Below are positions 34,914 to 43,104 of a stretch of DNA of 64,000 nucleotides, in pieces. Numbering within the stretch: the first letter of the stretch is position 1; each line of letters starts with the position of its first letter. Source of the DNA: Lachnospiraceae bacterium. GTDB taxonomy: Bacteria > Bacillota > Clostridia > Lachnospirales > Lachnospiraceae. A program made the position numbers and the translations under genes. The DNA is taken from positions 1 to 64,000 of the forward strand of contig JAFSLV010000015.1 in NCBI GenBank assembly GCA_017448245.1, written 5' to 3'. The notes beneath the pieces are model-generated. The model did no database searches. It saw only the letters and a list, made by a program, of their open reading frames with translations, and was not told the DNA's origin.

Positions 34914-35792
34914 TTACCAGCACAGAACCTCGTGCCCTTCTTCCGTGACCAGAATCTCCACCTCCCACTGCGCGGAAGGACTTCCGTCCTCGGTATATAC
35001 CGTCCAGTCGTTTTCCTCGTCGACAAACACATGGTGTTTGCCCATATTGATCATCGGCTCGATCGTAAAGACCATGCCGGGTACCATCAGCATCTCGGTG
35101 CCGGGCGTCGTCACGTAGGAGACAAAGGGATCCTCGTGAAAATCGTTGCCGCAGCCGTGTCCGCCGATCTCCTCGACAATCTCGTAGCCGTGTGCGCGTG
35201 CATGACGGTTGACGGCATCCGCCATGTCGCCCAGATAATGCCAGGGCACGGTTTCCTTAACCCCGATCTCCACACATTCCCTTGTCACATCCACGAGTTT
35301 TTTCCACTCGGGATCGACATCGCCGATCAGAAACATGCGCGAGCTGTCCGCATAATAGCCGTTGAGGATCGTCGTGCAGTCCACGTTGATGATGTCGCCG
35401 TCCTGCAGGATATCTTCTTCGGAAGGGATGCCGTGACAGACCTGGTCGTTATAGGAAGTGCAACAGCTCTTCGGAAAGCCCTCATAGCCGAGTGTCGCAC
35501 AGATCCCGCCCATCTTTTTCGTGGTCGCCGCAACGATGTCGTCGATTTCCTGCGTACTCATGCCGGCACGGATCTTTGCCGCCACCTCGTCGAGACAGGC
35601 GCGGTTAATCACCGCGGCGTCCCGGATTCCCTTAATCTGTTCCGGTGTCTTTAACAGTTTTCTGGAGGGAACGATATGCCCCTCCTTTTCCGCGGCGATG
35701 ATCCGCTCATCAAACGCCTCGTGACACTTTTTGTATTTTTTGCCGCTTCCGCACCAGCACGGAAGATTGGCCAGCATCTTTTTATAAACCAT
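34914..35792 (-). CDS. map: Methionine aminopeptidase with SEC-C zinc motif
   Basis: 292 residues. It removes the initiator methionine from new proteins. The N-terminal extension has a SEC-C motif (PCWCGSGKKYKKCH), which binds zinc and is found in some bacterial MetAPs. The catalytic domain holds all five metal ligands: the two Asp in NVDCTTILNGYYADSSR, His in GHGCGNDFHED, Glu in FTIEPMI and Glu in QWEVEILV. The ATG at 35792 has a weak Shine-Dalgarno (AAAGAAA); an ATG five codons later is also possible. It lies 8 nt after rpe. Confidence 0.95.
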   Translation of the reverse strand: MVYKKMLANLPCWCGSGKKYKKCHEAFDERIIAAEKEGHIVPSRKLLKTPEQIKGIRDAAVINRACLDEVAAKIRAGMSTQEIDDIVAATTKKMGGICATLGYEGFPKSCCTSYNDQVCHGIPSEEDILQDGDIINVDCTTILNGYYADSSRMFLIGDVDPEWKKLVDVTRECVEIGVKETVPWHYLGDMADAVNRHARAHGYEIVEEIGGHGCGNDFHEDPFVSYVTTPGTEMLMVPGMVFTIEPMINMGKHHVFVDEENDWTVYTEDGSPSAQWEVEILVTEEGHEVLCW

Positions 35793-35800
35793 CGATTTCT

Positions 35801-36460
35801 TTACCCGTTCATGATCTCCAGAAACTCCCCCGTCTTTTTTGCGGGATCTTCACCGAATACGGCGCTGCCGGCGACGATCACGTTGGCGCCCGCAGAGAGC
35901 ACCTCTTTCAGATTGCCGGTCTTGATGCCGCCGTCCACCTCGAGGTCGGTTTCCGGAAACCCTCTCTCGTCCAAGGCCTTTCTCATGGCCCGGATCTTTT
36001 CCGTGGACGAGGGGATATAGGACTGCCCGCCAAACCCCGGCTCGACGCTCATCAAAAGCACCATGTCCAGCCGGTCCAGATAGGGAAAAAGCGCTTCGAT
36101 TCCCGTATGCGGCCGGATCGTCATGCCGCACTTTTTACCCCTTTTTCGGATTCTGTCGATCACAAGATCACAATCAAAGCAGGCCTCCTGGTGAAAGGTG
36201 ATGATGTCCGCCCCGGCGTCCGCAAACCGGTCGATATAACGAAGAGGATCCGTCACCATCAGATGCACGTCAAAAACCGCATCCGACACCCTGCGCAACG
36301 ACTCGATCACCGGAAATCCGATCGAGATAGAGGGCACGAAGATCCCGTCCATCACATCGATATGCAGATACTGTGCGCCGGCCTTTGTCACCGCCTCCAC
36401 ATCTCTTGCAAGATGCGCAAAATCCGCGGACAGAATCGAGGGAGCAAGGATCTTGTTCAT
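35801..36460 (-). CDS. rpe: Ribulose-phosphate 3-epimerase
   Basis: 219 residues, TIM barrel. It interconverts ribulose-5-phosphate and xylulose-5-phosphate in the pentose phosphate pathway. Characteristic motifs are APSILSADFAHL, HIDVMDGIFVPSISIG with metal-binding His and Asp, VEPGFGGQSYI and LEVDGGIKTGNL with the second catalytic Asp. The start overlaps rpiB by 4 bp. Pairing with rpiB gives the two non-oxidative isomerisation steps in one operon. Confidence 0.96.
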   Translation of the reverse strand: MNKILAPSILSADFAHLARDVEAVTKAGAQYLHIDVMDGIFVPSISIGFPVIESLRRVSDAVFDVHLMVTDPLRYIDRFADAGADIITFHQEACFDCDLVIDRIRKRGKKCGMTIRPHTGIEALFPYLDRLDMVLLMSVEPGFGGQSYIPSSTEKIRAMRKALDERGFPETDLEVDGGIKTGNLKEVLSAGANVIVAGSAVFGEDPAKKTGEFLEIMNG

Positions 36461-36921
36461 GACACTTCGCCTCCCGCAGAATACGCCGCCTCGATTTGGG
36501 AAATCAGGCCAACCCTGCGTTCATGCCGTCCTCCCTGGAAGGACGCGGACAGATACGCATCCACGATTTTCAGCGCCAGTCCCTCTCCGACCACGCGCGC
36601 GCCAAAGGCGATGCAGTTGCAGTCGTTGTGTTCGACGCACATCGCGGCGCTGAACGTGTCGGAGCAGATTGCGCACCGGATCCCCGGTACCTTGTTGGCG
36701 CTGATACCGATCCCGATGCCGGTACCGCAGATCAGAATGCCCTTGTCCGCCTCGCCTCTTTGTACCGCCTCGGCCACCGCGCGCCCCGGCACGGGATAAT
36801 CCACGGCCTCGCCCTCCTGAGCGCCGTAGTCGATACATTCATGCCCCATCTCCGTCAGATGTGCGATCACTGCCTTTTTTAACGATACTGCCGCATGATC
36901 ATTGCCGACTCCGATAATCAC
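36457..36921 (-). CDS. rpiB: Ribose-5-phosphate isomerase B
   Basis: 154 residues. It interconverts ribose-5-phosphate and ribulose-5-phosphate. The RpiB motifs are GVGNDHAAVSLKKAV at the N-terminus, ILICGTGIGIGISANKVPGIRCA with the active-site Cys, and EHNDCNCIAFGARVVG. The start is a GTG at 36921 with a strong Shine-Dalgarno AAGGAGGG; upstream in-frame codons lie across the promoter. It is the first gene of the rpiB-rpe-map-metG-yesL run. Confidence 0.93.
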   Translation of the reverse strand: MIIGVGNDHAAVSLKKAVIAHLTEMGHECIDYGAQEGEAVDYPVPGRAVAEAVQRGEADKGILICGTGIGIGISANKVPGIRCAICSDTFSAAMCVEHNDCNCIAFGARVVGEGLALKIVDAYLSASFQGGRHERRVGLISQIEAAYSAGGEVS

Positions 36922-36954
36922 GATTTTCCCTCCTTGTCTGAAACAGTCCCCATC

Positions 36955-36963
36955 AGTATACCA
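36955..36963 (-). promoter_or_regulatory. Extended -10 of the rpiB operon
   Basis: TGgTATACT on the minus strand. The leader is about 27 nt with AAGGAGGG. No clear -35, as is usual for extended -10 promoters. Confidence 0.6.
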
Positions 36964-37008
36964 CAAAGCGCCGTCTTTTTCGCTTTTTTTATGCACGTAT
37001 GCAAAGTA

Positions 37009-37017
37009 TGGTACAAT
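37009..37017 (+). promoter_or_regulatory. Extended -10 giving a leaderless yqeC mRNA
   Basis: TGgTACAAT on the plus strand. The A of the yqeC ATG is the seventh base after the box, so no leader is expected. Confidence 0.6.
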
Positions 37018-37023
37018 CTAATC

Positions 37024-37716
37024 ATGGCACTTGCGTTACCCGAATTGTTACAGATCGAAAAGGGGCTGACCGCCTTCATCGGTTCCGGCGGAAAGAGCGC
37101 TCTGATGCTCCGTCTGGCGCACGCGCTCCCCGGCACGGTGCTGATCTGCAGCACGTATTACTATTATCCGTACGAAAATACGGCGTTTTTGTCACGCTCG
37201 CATGTCGACGAACGGACGGAAGAGGATATGCTTTCCTTTCTTTTGAAGGAAAACCGCGTGGTCTGTGCGGGAGAAATGGTCGGAAACGGCAAGCTCGGCA
37301 GACCCGTCAGCTCCTTTTCCCGGCTGAAGGCGCTTGCGGACTATATTCTCGTGGAGGCGGATGACGCAAAGGGACTGCCGCTCAAGGCACACGAGAAAAG
37401 AGAGCCCGCGCTTCCGGAAGACGCGGACCGTGTGATCAGCGTGATCGGCGCCCTCGGTTTTATGCGGCCGGTCTCGGAAAGTGTCCATCACCCCGAGATC
37501 TTCCGTCTTCTGACCGGATGCGCGGAGGATGCCCTCGCCAGACCGGAACTCGTTGCAAGGGCCCACTTAAACGAAAAGCTCACGCAAAACGTCTTTGTCA
37601 ATCAGGTGGAAAGTCGCGCGCATCTCGTCTATGCGGAGGGCTTTGTCAATGCGACCGATTACAAAAATGTCATCGTCGGCTCCGTAAAAAACAACGCATA
37701 CAAGCGTTATGCCTGA
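37024..37716 (+). CDS. yqeC: YqeC family protein
   Basis: 230 residues. A Walker A-like GSGGKSALMLRLA near the N-terminus and the motif LVEADDAKGLPLKAHEKREPALP are the hallmarks of YqeC, a putative nucleotide-binding protein linked by genome context to selenium-dependent molybdenum hydroxylases. The usual partners (xdh-type hydroxylases, yqeB, selD) are not in this window, so the protein stands alone here. The ATG at 37024 has no Shine-Dalgarno. The gene ends in a hairpin followed by a T-rich stretch. Confidence 0.82.
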   Translation: MALALPELLQIEKGLTAFIGSGGKSALMLRLAHALPGTVLICSTYYYYPYENTAFLSRSHVDERTEEDMLSFLLKENRVVCAGEMVGNGKLGRPVSSFSRLKALADYILVEADDAKGLPLKAHEKREPALPEDADRVISVIGALGFMRPVSESVHHPEIFRLLTGCAEDALARPELVARAHLNEKLTQNVFVNQVESRAHLVYAEGFVNATDYKNVIVGSVKNNAYKRYA

Positions 37717-37750
37717 CATGCGTTGTCTCTTTATTCCTCTTTTCTTTTTT
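37691..37750 (+). terminator. Terminator overlapping the end of yqeC
   Basis: ACAACGCAT (37691-37699) pairs perfectly with ATGCGTTGT (37718-37726), followed by a T/C-rich stretch ending in TTTTTT. The 5' arm lies inside the last codons of yqeC. An alternative small stem AACGC-GCGTT uses the same 5' arm. Confidence 0.55.
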
Positions 37751-37758
37751 GGAATCTC

Positions 37759-38436
37759 TTACCAGGCCGCCGCGATGTCCAGGTGGTAGGGATCAAAATA
37801 GATAAACATCCCCGTGTCACATACGATCGCTTCGCCGAGCGAGGTCTGTACGATGGTGCCGAACGGATGGACACTGAAATCCGCCGCACACATAATGTAG
37901 TCCCCGTACATCTTAACGCCGTCCTCGCGGATATAATACTCGCCCTCATATCCCTCGTGTTCCAGACGCCAGACCACCCAGCTCATGTCCAGGTTATAGT
38001 AGGTCTCGTTGCCGCTGGGACCCTGGATCACGCCGTCCTGTGTGTTCAGCACGGGCGATTCGTTGAGTGCGTAACGGATCTGGTAGGATGCGAGCTGCAA
38101 TACCTCCTGCGGCCGGTAGGGCGTGATCTCCTCCCAGGTCTTTGGCATGGACTCCAGACGCGAAAAGAAGCGCGTCACATCCTGTTCCATGCCGGTATAC
38201 AGGTCTCCGATCAGCTGCGTAAACGACACCGGAGGCATCTCGTATGCCTGCGGCGACTGCATGACTTCCACCTGCATGGTTCTGCTGTCAAAGGAAACCG
38301 TCGGAACCGACAATTGTGTCTCAGTCGCCTGATGATCCGCACCGCTTCGTTTGACGGTCGTCCCCACGACCATCAGGAACATGAGACATCCAACGGCGGC
38401 CGATAAGACCGCCCGACTCCCCAACCACTTTTTCAT
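37759..38436 (-). CDS. Secreted or membrane-anchored 3D-domain protein
   Basis: 225 residues. One hydrophobic N-terminal segment (VLSAAVGCLMFLMVVGTTV) serves as signal anchor. The last 45 residues match the 3D domain, a double-psi beta-barrel named for three aspartates: Asp in CAADFSVHPFG, Asp in IVCDTGMF and Asp in HLDIAAAW are all present. 3D domains occur in Firmicute cell-wall hydrolases such as Rpf/YabE-type proteins. The middle region (about 40-165) is not recognised. The ATG at 38436 has GGGGGAAG; a TTG four codons earlier lies in that site. A full promoter with inverted repeats sits upstream. Confidence 0.8.
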   Translation of the reverse strand: MKKWLGSRAVLSAAVGCLMFLMVVGTTVKRSGADHQATETQLSVPTVSFDSRTMQVEVMQSPQAYEMPPVSFTQLIGDLYTGMEQDVTRFFSRLESMPKTWEEITPYRPQEVLQLASYQIRYALNESPVLNTQDGVIQGPSGNETYYNLDMSWVVWRLEHEGYEGEYYIREDGVKMYGDYIMCAADFSVHPFGTIVQTSLGEAIVCDTGMFIYFDPYHLDIAAAW

Positions 38437-38449
38437 TTCTTCCCCCAAA

Positions 38450-38489
38450 ACACAGTTTCTTTTCTAAAAAAAATATTACAAAACTGTGT
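38450..38489. promoter_or_regulatory. 9-bp inverted repeat spanning the -10 of the 3D-protein gene
   Basis: ACACAGTTT (38450-38458) and AAACTGTGT (38481-38489) are perfect inverted repeats. One lies in the leader close to the Shine-Dalgarno and the other between -35 and -10. Confidence 0.5.
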
Positions 38490-38501
38490 CGGGTTTGTCA
38501 A
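38473..38501 (-). promoter_or_regulatory. Promoter of the 3D-protein gene
   Basis: TTGACA (38501-38496), 17-nt spacer, TAATAT (38478-38473) on the minus strand. Confidence 0.75.
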
Positions 38502-38508
38502 GGTTTTT

Positions 38509-38522
38509 TACAACATGTTGTA
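38509..38522. promoter_or_regulatory. 14-bp palindrome upstream of the 3D-protein promoter
   Basis: TACAACATGTTGTA is a perfect palindrome ending 7 nt upstream of the -35, a typical activator or repressor position. Next to it lie the end of the histidine kinase gene and about 40 bp without other signals. Confidence 0.45.
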
Positions 38523-38561
38523 GGGAAAAAGAAAGATGCCACCAGATGAGGCGCCAAACAA

Positions 38562-40004
38562 TCATTCTGTCATATCGCTTGCCTGGGGAAGGGTAAAGAC
38601 AAATTCGCTGCCGGCCCCCACCGTGCTGATCACGTCGATGTTTTCGCCGTGCGCCTTTAAGATCTCTTTGACGATGGACAATCCGAGCCCCGTCCCGCGC
38701 TTGTCTTTGCCGCGCGAATGGTCGGATTTGTAGAAACGCTCAAAAATCTGCTTGAGGTCCTCCTTGGGGATACCGACACCCGTATCCTTGACACTCACCA
38801 GTACCTTATTTCCCTGCAGGGTCGTCTCGATCCGGATCGGGGTGCCTTCGTGGCTGAATTTGATCGCGTTGTCCACGAGATTATAGAGTACCTGGCGGAT
38901 CCGCTCCACATCCGCACTGACATACAGTTCCTCCTCGGTGAACACCAGATCCACGGTGATCTTTTTTTGCCGGCAGGTCTCCCCGAACGAGGCGACCGTG
39001 GCGCGGATCACCCCGTGGATATCAAAATCCCTGATATCGAGGGTGATTCCTTCGCTGTTCAGATTGTTGAGGGTAAGCAGCCCGTTCGTCAGCTTGGAGA
39101 GACGGTCTGTCTCGTCGATAACGATTCTGAGCACCTTGTCATACTGCTCCGGCGGCACGGTGCCGTCCTCGATTGCCGTCAGATAGCCGCGGATCGACGT
39201 GAGGGGCGAGCGGAAATCGTGTGACACGTTGGCGATGAATTTGCGCTGCGTATCCTCACCGCGCGCGATTTCGCCCGCCATATAGGAGAGTGTCGCCGCC
39301 AGATAGCCGATCTCGTCATCCGATTCCACGCTGCACTTGTAGTCCATATTCCCTGCGGCATACTGCTCTGTCGCCTCCGTGATCCGCCGGATGGGAATAT
39401 AGACCATCTCAGCAAAAAAGATCAAAATGATGAGGGACAGCAAAAGCATCACGATCAGCAGAATGTAACAGACATTTAAAAAGGTTTCCGCCCGACGGGC
39501 AATCCGCTCCATCGGCATATGCGCCGTCACATAGGCTCGTACGGAATAGTCCTTGGTGATCGGCGCAAAGACCGAGAGAACATCCTCCCCGTAGGAAGAA
39601 AAAAAGCGGTCCACCGTATAATACCCCTGTCCCCGGACGGTCGGATCAAAGCCCTCGATATAAACCTCCTCGTCGCTTGCAAGGGGCTGTCCGGTGTCGA
39701 TGACGAGTCTGCCGGAGGGGTTGATGATCCGCACATCCGCCTCGAGATAACGCGCCAGAACACTCAGCTGCTGCCGGACCGTTTCGATGGAGGTACGGGA
39801 ATCATAGAGATCGCTTGCATACGTATCCGCAATCTGCGTGGCAAACGCATAGAGTCTTTCCCCCTGCTCCGTGCGCAGATTGGTGATCAGAAGCGAACGG
39901 ATAAAGGTACCCGTCGCAAGAAACCCGAACACGGCAAACAAGCCGTAAGCGAGCAGGAATTTCAAAAATATGGTGCGGTTGTAGGGGGTATGCTTTTTGT
40001 TCAT
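38562..40004 (-). CDS. Sensor histidine kinase
   Basis: 480 residues. Two membrane helices (about 12-35 and 175-200) flank an extracytoplasmic sensor domain of about 140 residues. A HAMP domain follows (YIPIRRITEATEQYAAGNM). The H-box is FIANVSHDFRSPLTSIRGYL near residue 260; the catalytic domain has NLVDNAIKFS, DTGVGIP and GTGLGLSIVKEIL. It phosphorylates the response regulator encoded 15 nt upstream. The architecture resembles WalK/ResE-type kinases, but the signal is unknown. The ATG has GGGGAAGG upstream. Confidence 0.93.
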   Translation of the reverse strand: MNKKHTPYNRTIFLKFLLAYGLFAVFGFLATGTFIRSLLITNLRTEQGERLYAFATQIADTYASDLYDSRTSIETVRQQLSVLARYLEADVRIINPSGRLVIDTGQPLASDEEVYIEGFDPTVRGQGYYTVDRFFSSYGEDVLSVFAPITKDYSVRAYVTAHMPMERIARRAETFLNVCYILLIVMLLLSLIILIFFAEMVYIPIRRITEATEQYAAGNMDYKCSVESDDEIGYLAATLSYMAGEIARGEDTQRKFIANVSHDFRSPLTSIRGYLTAIEDGTVPPEQYDKVLRIVIDETDRLSKLTNGLLTLNNLNSEGITLDIRDFDIHGVIRATVASFGETCRQKKITVDLVFTEEELYVSADVERIRQVLYNLVDNAIKFSHEGTPIRIETTLQGNKVLVSVKDTGVGIPKEDLKQIFERFYKSDHSRGKDKRGTGLGLSIVKEILKAHGENIDVISTVGAGSEFVFTLPQASDMTE

Positions 40005-40019
40005 GCCAAAACCTTCCCC

Positions 40020-40718
40020 TTACCTTGTTTCAAATTTGTATCCGACTCCCCAGATCGTCTCGATCGACCAGTGGTCGCTGGCGCCGAGTTTTTCCCTGAT
40101 TCTTTTGATATGCACATCCACCGTGCGCGTATCGCCGACATATTCGTATCCCCAGATTCTGTCCAGGAGCTGTTCCCTCGTAAAGACGCGGTTGGGGGAG
40201 GCGGCCAGAAAATACAAAAGCTCCTGCTCCTTGGGGGCCATATCGATTTTTTCCCCGTGTGCCGCGACCGTATAGTTGGTGAGATTGATCTCGAGTTCCG
40301 GATACGTGACCTTTTTTTCGTCACCGCCCTGCCGGTCTGCCGGCGTTTCATGGTAGCGGCGCAGCACCGCCTTGACGCGTGCCACCAGCTCCTTGGAATC
40401 AAAGGGCTTTTCCATATAGTCATCCGCTCCCAGCTCGAGCCCGAGCACCTTGTCAAAGACCTCTCCTTTGGCGCTGAGCATGATCACGGGCGTTCTGGCT
40501 TTTGCGCGAAGCTCGCGCAGCACCTGGTAGCCGTCGATCCCCGGCAGCATGATATCCAACAATACCATGTCCGGCCGGAAGCTGTCATGCATCCTGAGCG
40601 CCTCCTCCCCGTCACGGGCGATCTGCGTTTCATACATTTCCTTGACCAGATACAGGGAAATCAGTTCCGCGATATTTTCATCGTCGTCCACGATCAGCAC
40701 TTTTTGTCTGTTGGCCAT
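40020..40718 (-). CDS. OmpR-family response regulator
   Basis: 232 residues. The receiver domain has the acidic pocket VDDDEN, phospho-acceptor Asp55 in LLDIMLPGIDG, the Ser in VIMLSAKG and Lys in YMEKPFD. The C-terminal winged helix has the usual ELLYFLAASPNRVFTREQLL and TVDVHIKRIREKL. It binds DNA when phosphorylated by the adjacent kinase. The start has AAGGGG formed by the last codons of mutS2, and it follows mutS2 by 4 nt. Confidence 0.94.
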   Translation of the reverse strand: MANRQKVLIVDDDENIAELISLYLVKEMYETQIARDGEEALRMHDSFRPDMVLLDIMLPGIDGYQVLRELRAKARTPVIMLSAKGEVFDKVLGLELGADDYMEKPFDSKELVARVKAVLRRYHETPADRQGGDEKKVTYPELEINLTNYTVAAHGEKIDMAPKEQELLYFLAASPNRVFTREQLLDRIWGYEYVGDTRTVDVHIKRIREKLGASDHWSIETIWGVGYKFETR

Positions 40719-40722
40719 TGCT

Positions 40723-43104
40723 CTACCCCTTAAATTTGACTACCGTGACACCCGTATCGCCCTCGCCGTAAGCGCCGTCCTGAAATGATTTGACATACCT
40801 TACGCCCTTGAGATGCCGCTGCACGGCGTTTCTGAGTGTCCCCGTCCCCTTGCCGTGCACGATGCGTACGCCCGGCAGATGAGACATGTACGCCTCATCG
40901 AGATACTTGTCAAGCGCACTGATCGCATCGTCCGTATTCTTTCCGATCAGATTGAGCTCCGCGGGCACATAAGAAACCCCCTTCATCCGGTAACGCTTTT
41001 CGATCTGTTTGCCGTTTTCCGCGTGTTCCTCGTCCGGCGCAAGATCCGACAGTTTCGTTTCGACCTGCATGACGCCGCAGGTCACTGTCAGTCTCCCCTC
41101 CTTGTCGGGGAGCTTTGAGACGGTGCCGCTAAGTCCCGCAGAGAGGATCTTCACGCGGTCCCCGATCACCAGGTCTTTTGCCTCGAGCCCCCTTCCCTTT
41201 TCTTTTTTTTCTCTTTCCTCATGTCCCCGTTTCTTTTTTGACGTATCCGCAATTTTTAGGTTCAGCGCGGTTCTTTTCCTCTCCAGATCCGCGATGAGCG
41301 CATCGTCCGCGCCGCTTTTTCGCATCAGGCGGATCGTCTCGTCCGCAAAGAGCTTGGCCTCTTTGAGAATCCGCTCCGCTTCCCCGTGCGCCTCCTTCAA
41401 AAGATCCTCTCCGAGTGTGTCGAGCGTTTCCTCCTGTTCCCTGAGACGCGCCTGCAGCGCCTCCTGTTCTTCCCTGTAGCGGGCAATTTCGATCCGTTCT
41501 TCCTCCGCAACCCTGCGGCTCTCCTCGAGATCCCGAAAAAGCGTCTCCATCCGCACCTTGTCTGCATCGATCTGTTCTTTTGCCCCGTTGATGATCTCTT
41601 CGCTAAGCCCGAGTCTTTTGGAAACGGCAAACGCGTTGGAAGCGCCCGGGGTACCGATGAGCAGCCGGTAGGTTGGCTGCAGGGTTCCGACGTCAAATTC
41701 GCACGAAGCGTTTAACACGCCCTTCGTCGTCATCGCAAAGACCTTGAGTTCCGCATAATGGGTCGTTGCCAGAACGCTTACCCTTTTTTCGAGCAGATGA
41801 TTCAGAATCGAAATCGCAAGCGCCGCACCCTCGGTCGGGTCCGTTCCCGCACCCAGCTCGTCGATCAGGCACAGGCTCCTTTCGTCCGCTTCCTCCAGAA
41901 TCCGGACAATGTGAGACATATGCGAAGAAAACGTCGAGAGCGACTGCTCGATCGACTGCTCGTCGCCGATGTCCGCATAGATCTCTTCAAATACGGCGAT
42001 CCTGCTGTCGTGCGCGGCGGGAATCATCAGGCCGCTCATGCCCATGAGCGTCAACAGACCGCTGGTCTTTAATGTGACGGTCTTGCCGCCGGTATTGGGA
42101 CCCGTGATGACGAGCATTCTCGCATCCCCTTCGCCCGCGCCGCCCAGGCGGATATCGGTGGCAACCACCTTGTCCCTGTCGATCAGGGGATGTCTTGCGC
42201 TTTTGAGAAAAAACGAGGTATCTTCGGAAAAAAGAGGCTGCGCCCCTTCGATCTCGAGACCGTAAGCGGCCTTGGCAAATACAAAATCAAGGAGCGTCAT
42301 ATACGTGATATTGTCGCCGATGTCCGTCAGGCGCGCGGACAGCTCCGCGGACAAAAGCGCGAGAATCCTTGCGATCTCCTTTTCCTCTTCGAGCGCATAT
42401 TCCCTCAGTTTGTTATTGAGATCCACCACGGCCTGCGGTTCGATAAACAGCGTCGATCCGCTCGAGGAGCGGTCATGAACGATGCCCGCCACCTGGCCCT
42501 TGTGTTCGGATCTGACCGGCAGACAATATCGGTCGCCGCGCATCGTGATCACCGCATCCTGCAGATACTGCCTTGCCGTTCCGTTGACCATGCGGTTGAG
42601 CACATCCCGGATCTTCGCGGTTGTCAGCGAGGTCTCGCGGCGGAGCTGCTTCAGGCGGGGAGATGCGTCGGAAGCGATCTCTTCCTCCGATACAACGATC
42701 CGGCGGATTTCGGCGGACAGATCCTCTAACGGGCTCAGTGCGGAAAAAAAGTCGGACAGCGTGTCACGGACGCCGCTTTCGGTCTTCCCGTAAGAGGCGG
42801 CACGGCCGGCATTTTCCAGCATGGCGGCCATCGCAAGCAGCGCCTTCATGTCCAGCGTCCCCCCGACGGCAAGCGCACGCAGCTCTGCGTCAAAAGACTG
42901 CAGGGCGCCAAAGGACAGGCGCCCCTTTTGCCCGATACGCGCGGCCGCATCCGCGGTTTCCGATGCCGCGCGGCGCATATCGGATACGTCATCCAACGGT
43001 TTCAGGGACAGACACATCCGTCTGCCCGGATCACAGGTTGCGTGTTCCGCAAGGCGGTCGATGATCTTGTCGTATTCGAGTGTTTTACATACGCGTTCGT
43101 TCAT
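40723..43104 (-). CDS. mutS2: MutS2 endonuclease / ribosome-rescue ATPase
   Basis: 793 residues. The MutS-type ATPase has Walker A GPNTGGKTVTLKTSG near residue 331, Walker B region CLIDELGAGTDPTEG, then a long coiled coil rich in Glu and Arg. The C-terminal Smr domain holds VRIVHGKGTGTLRNAV. MutS2 was linked to suppression of recombination and, in Bacillus, to splitting collided ribosomes. The ATG overlaps the lipoprotein stop by 4 bp. Co-transcription with a two-component system is unusual. Confidence 0.96.
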   Translation of the reverse strand: MNERVCKTLEYDKIIDRLAEHATCDPGRRMCLSLKPLDDVSDMRRAASETADAAARIGQKGRLSFGALQSFDAELRALAVGGTLDMKALLAMAAMLENAGRAASYGKTESGVRDTLSDFFSALSPLEDLSAEIRRIVVSEEEIASDASPRLKQLRRETSLTTAKIRDVLNRMVNGTARQYLQDAVITMRGDRYCLPVRSEHKGQVAGIVHDRSSSGSTLFIEPQAVVDLNNKLREYALEEEKEIARILALLSAELSARLTDIGDNITYMTLLDFVFAKAAYGLEIEGAQPLFSEDTSFFLKSARHPLIDRDKVVATDIRLGGAGEGDARMLVITGPNTGGKTVTLKTSGLLTLMGMSGLMIPAAHDSRIAVFEEIYADIGDEQSIEQSLSTFSSHMSHIVRILEEADERSLCLIDELGAGTDPTEGAALAISILNHLLEKRVSVLATTHYAELKVFAMTTKGVLNASCEFDVGTLQPTYRLLIGTPGASNAFAVSKRLGLSEEIINGAKEQIDADKVRMETLFRDLEESRRVAEEERIEIARYREEQEALQARLREQEETLDTLGEDLLKEAHGEAERILKEAKLFADETIRLMRKSGADDALIADLERKRTALNLKIADTSKKKRGHEEREKKEKGRGLEAKDLVIGDRVKILSAGLSGTVSKLPDKEGRLTVTCGVMQVETKLSDLAPDEEHAENGKQIEKRYRMKGVSYVPAELNLIGKNTDDAISALDKYLDEAYMSHLPGVRIVHGKGTGTLRNAVQRHLKGVRYVKSFQDGAYGEGDTGVTVVKFKG

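Noticed and set aside
33918-35654. A 578-codon open frame on the plus strand
   Set aside because: It lies across metG and map in antisense; both real genes have complete catalytic motifs.
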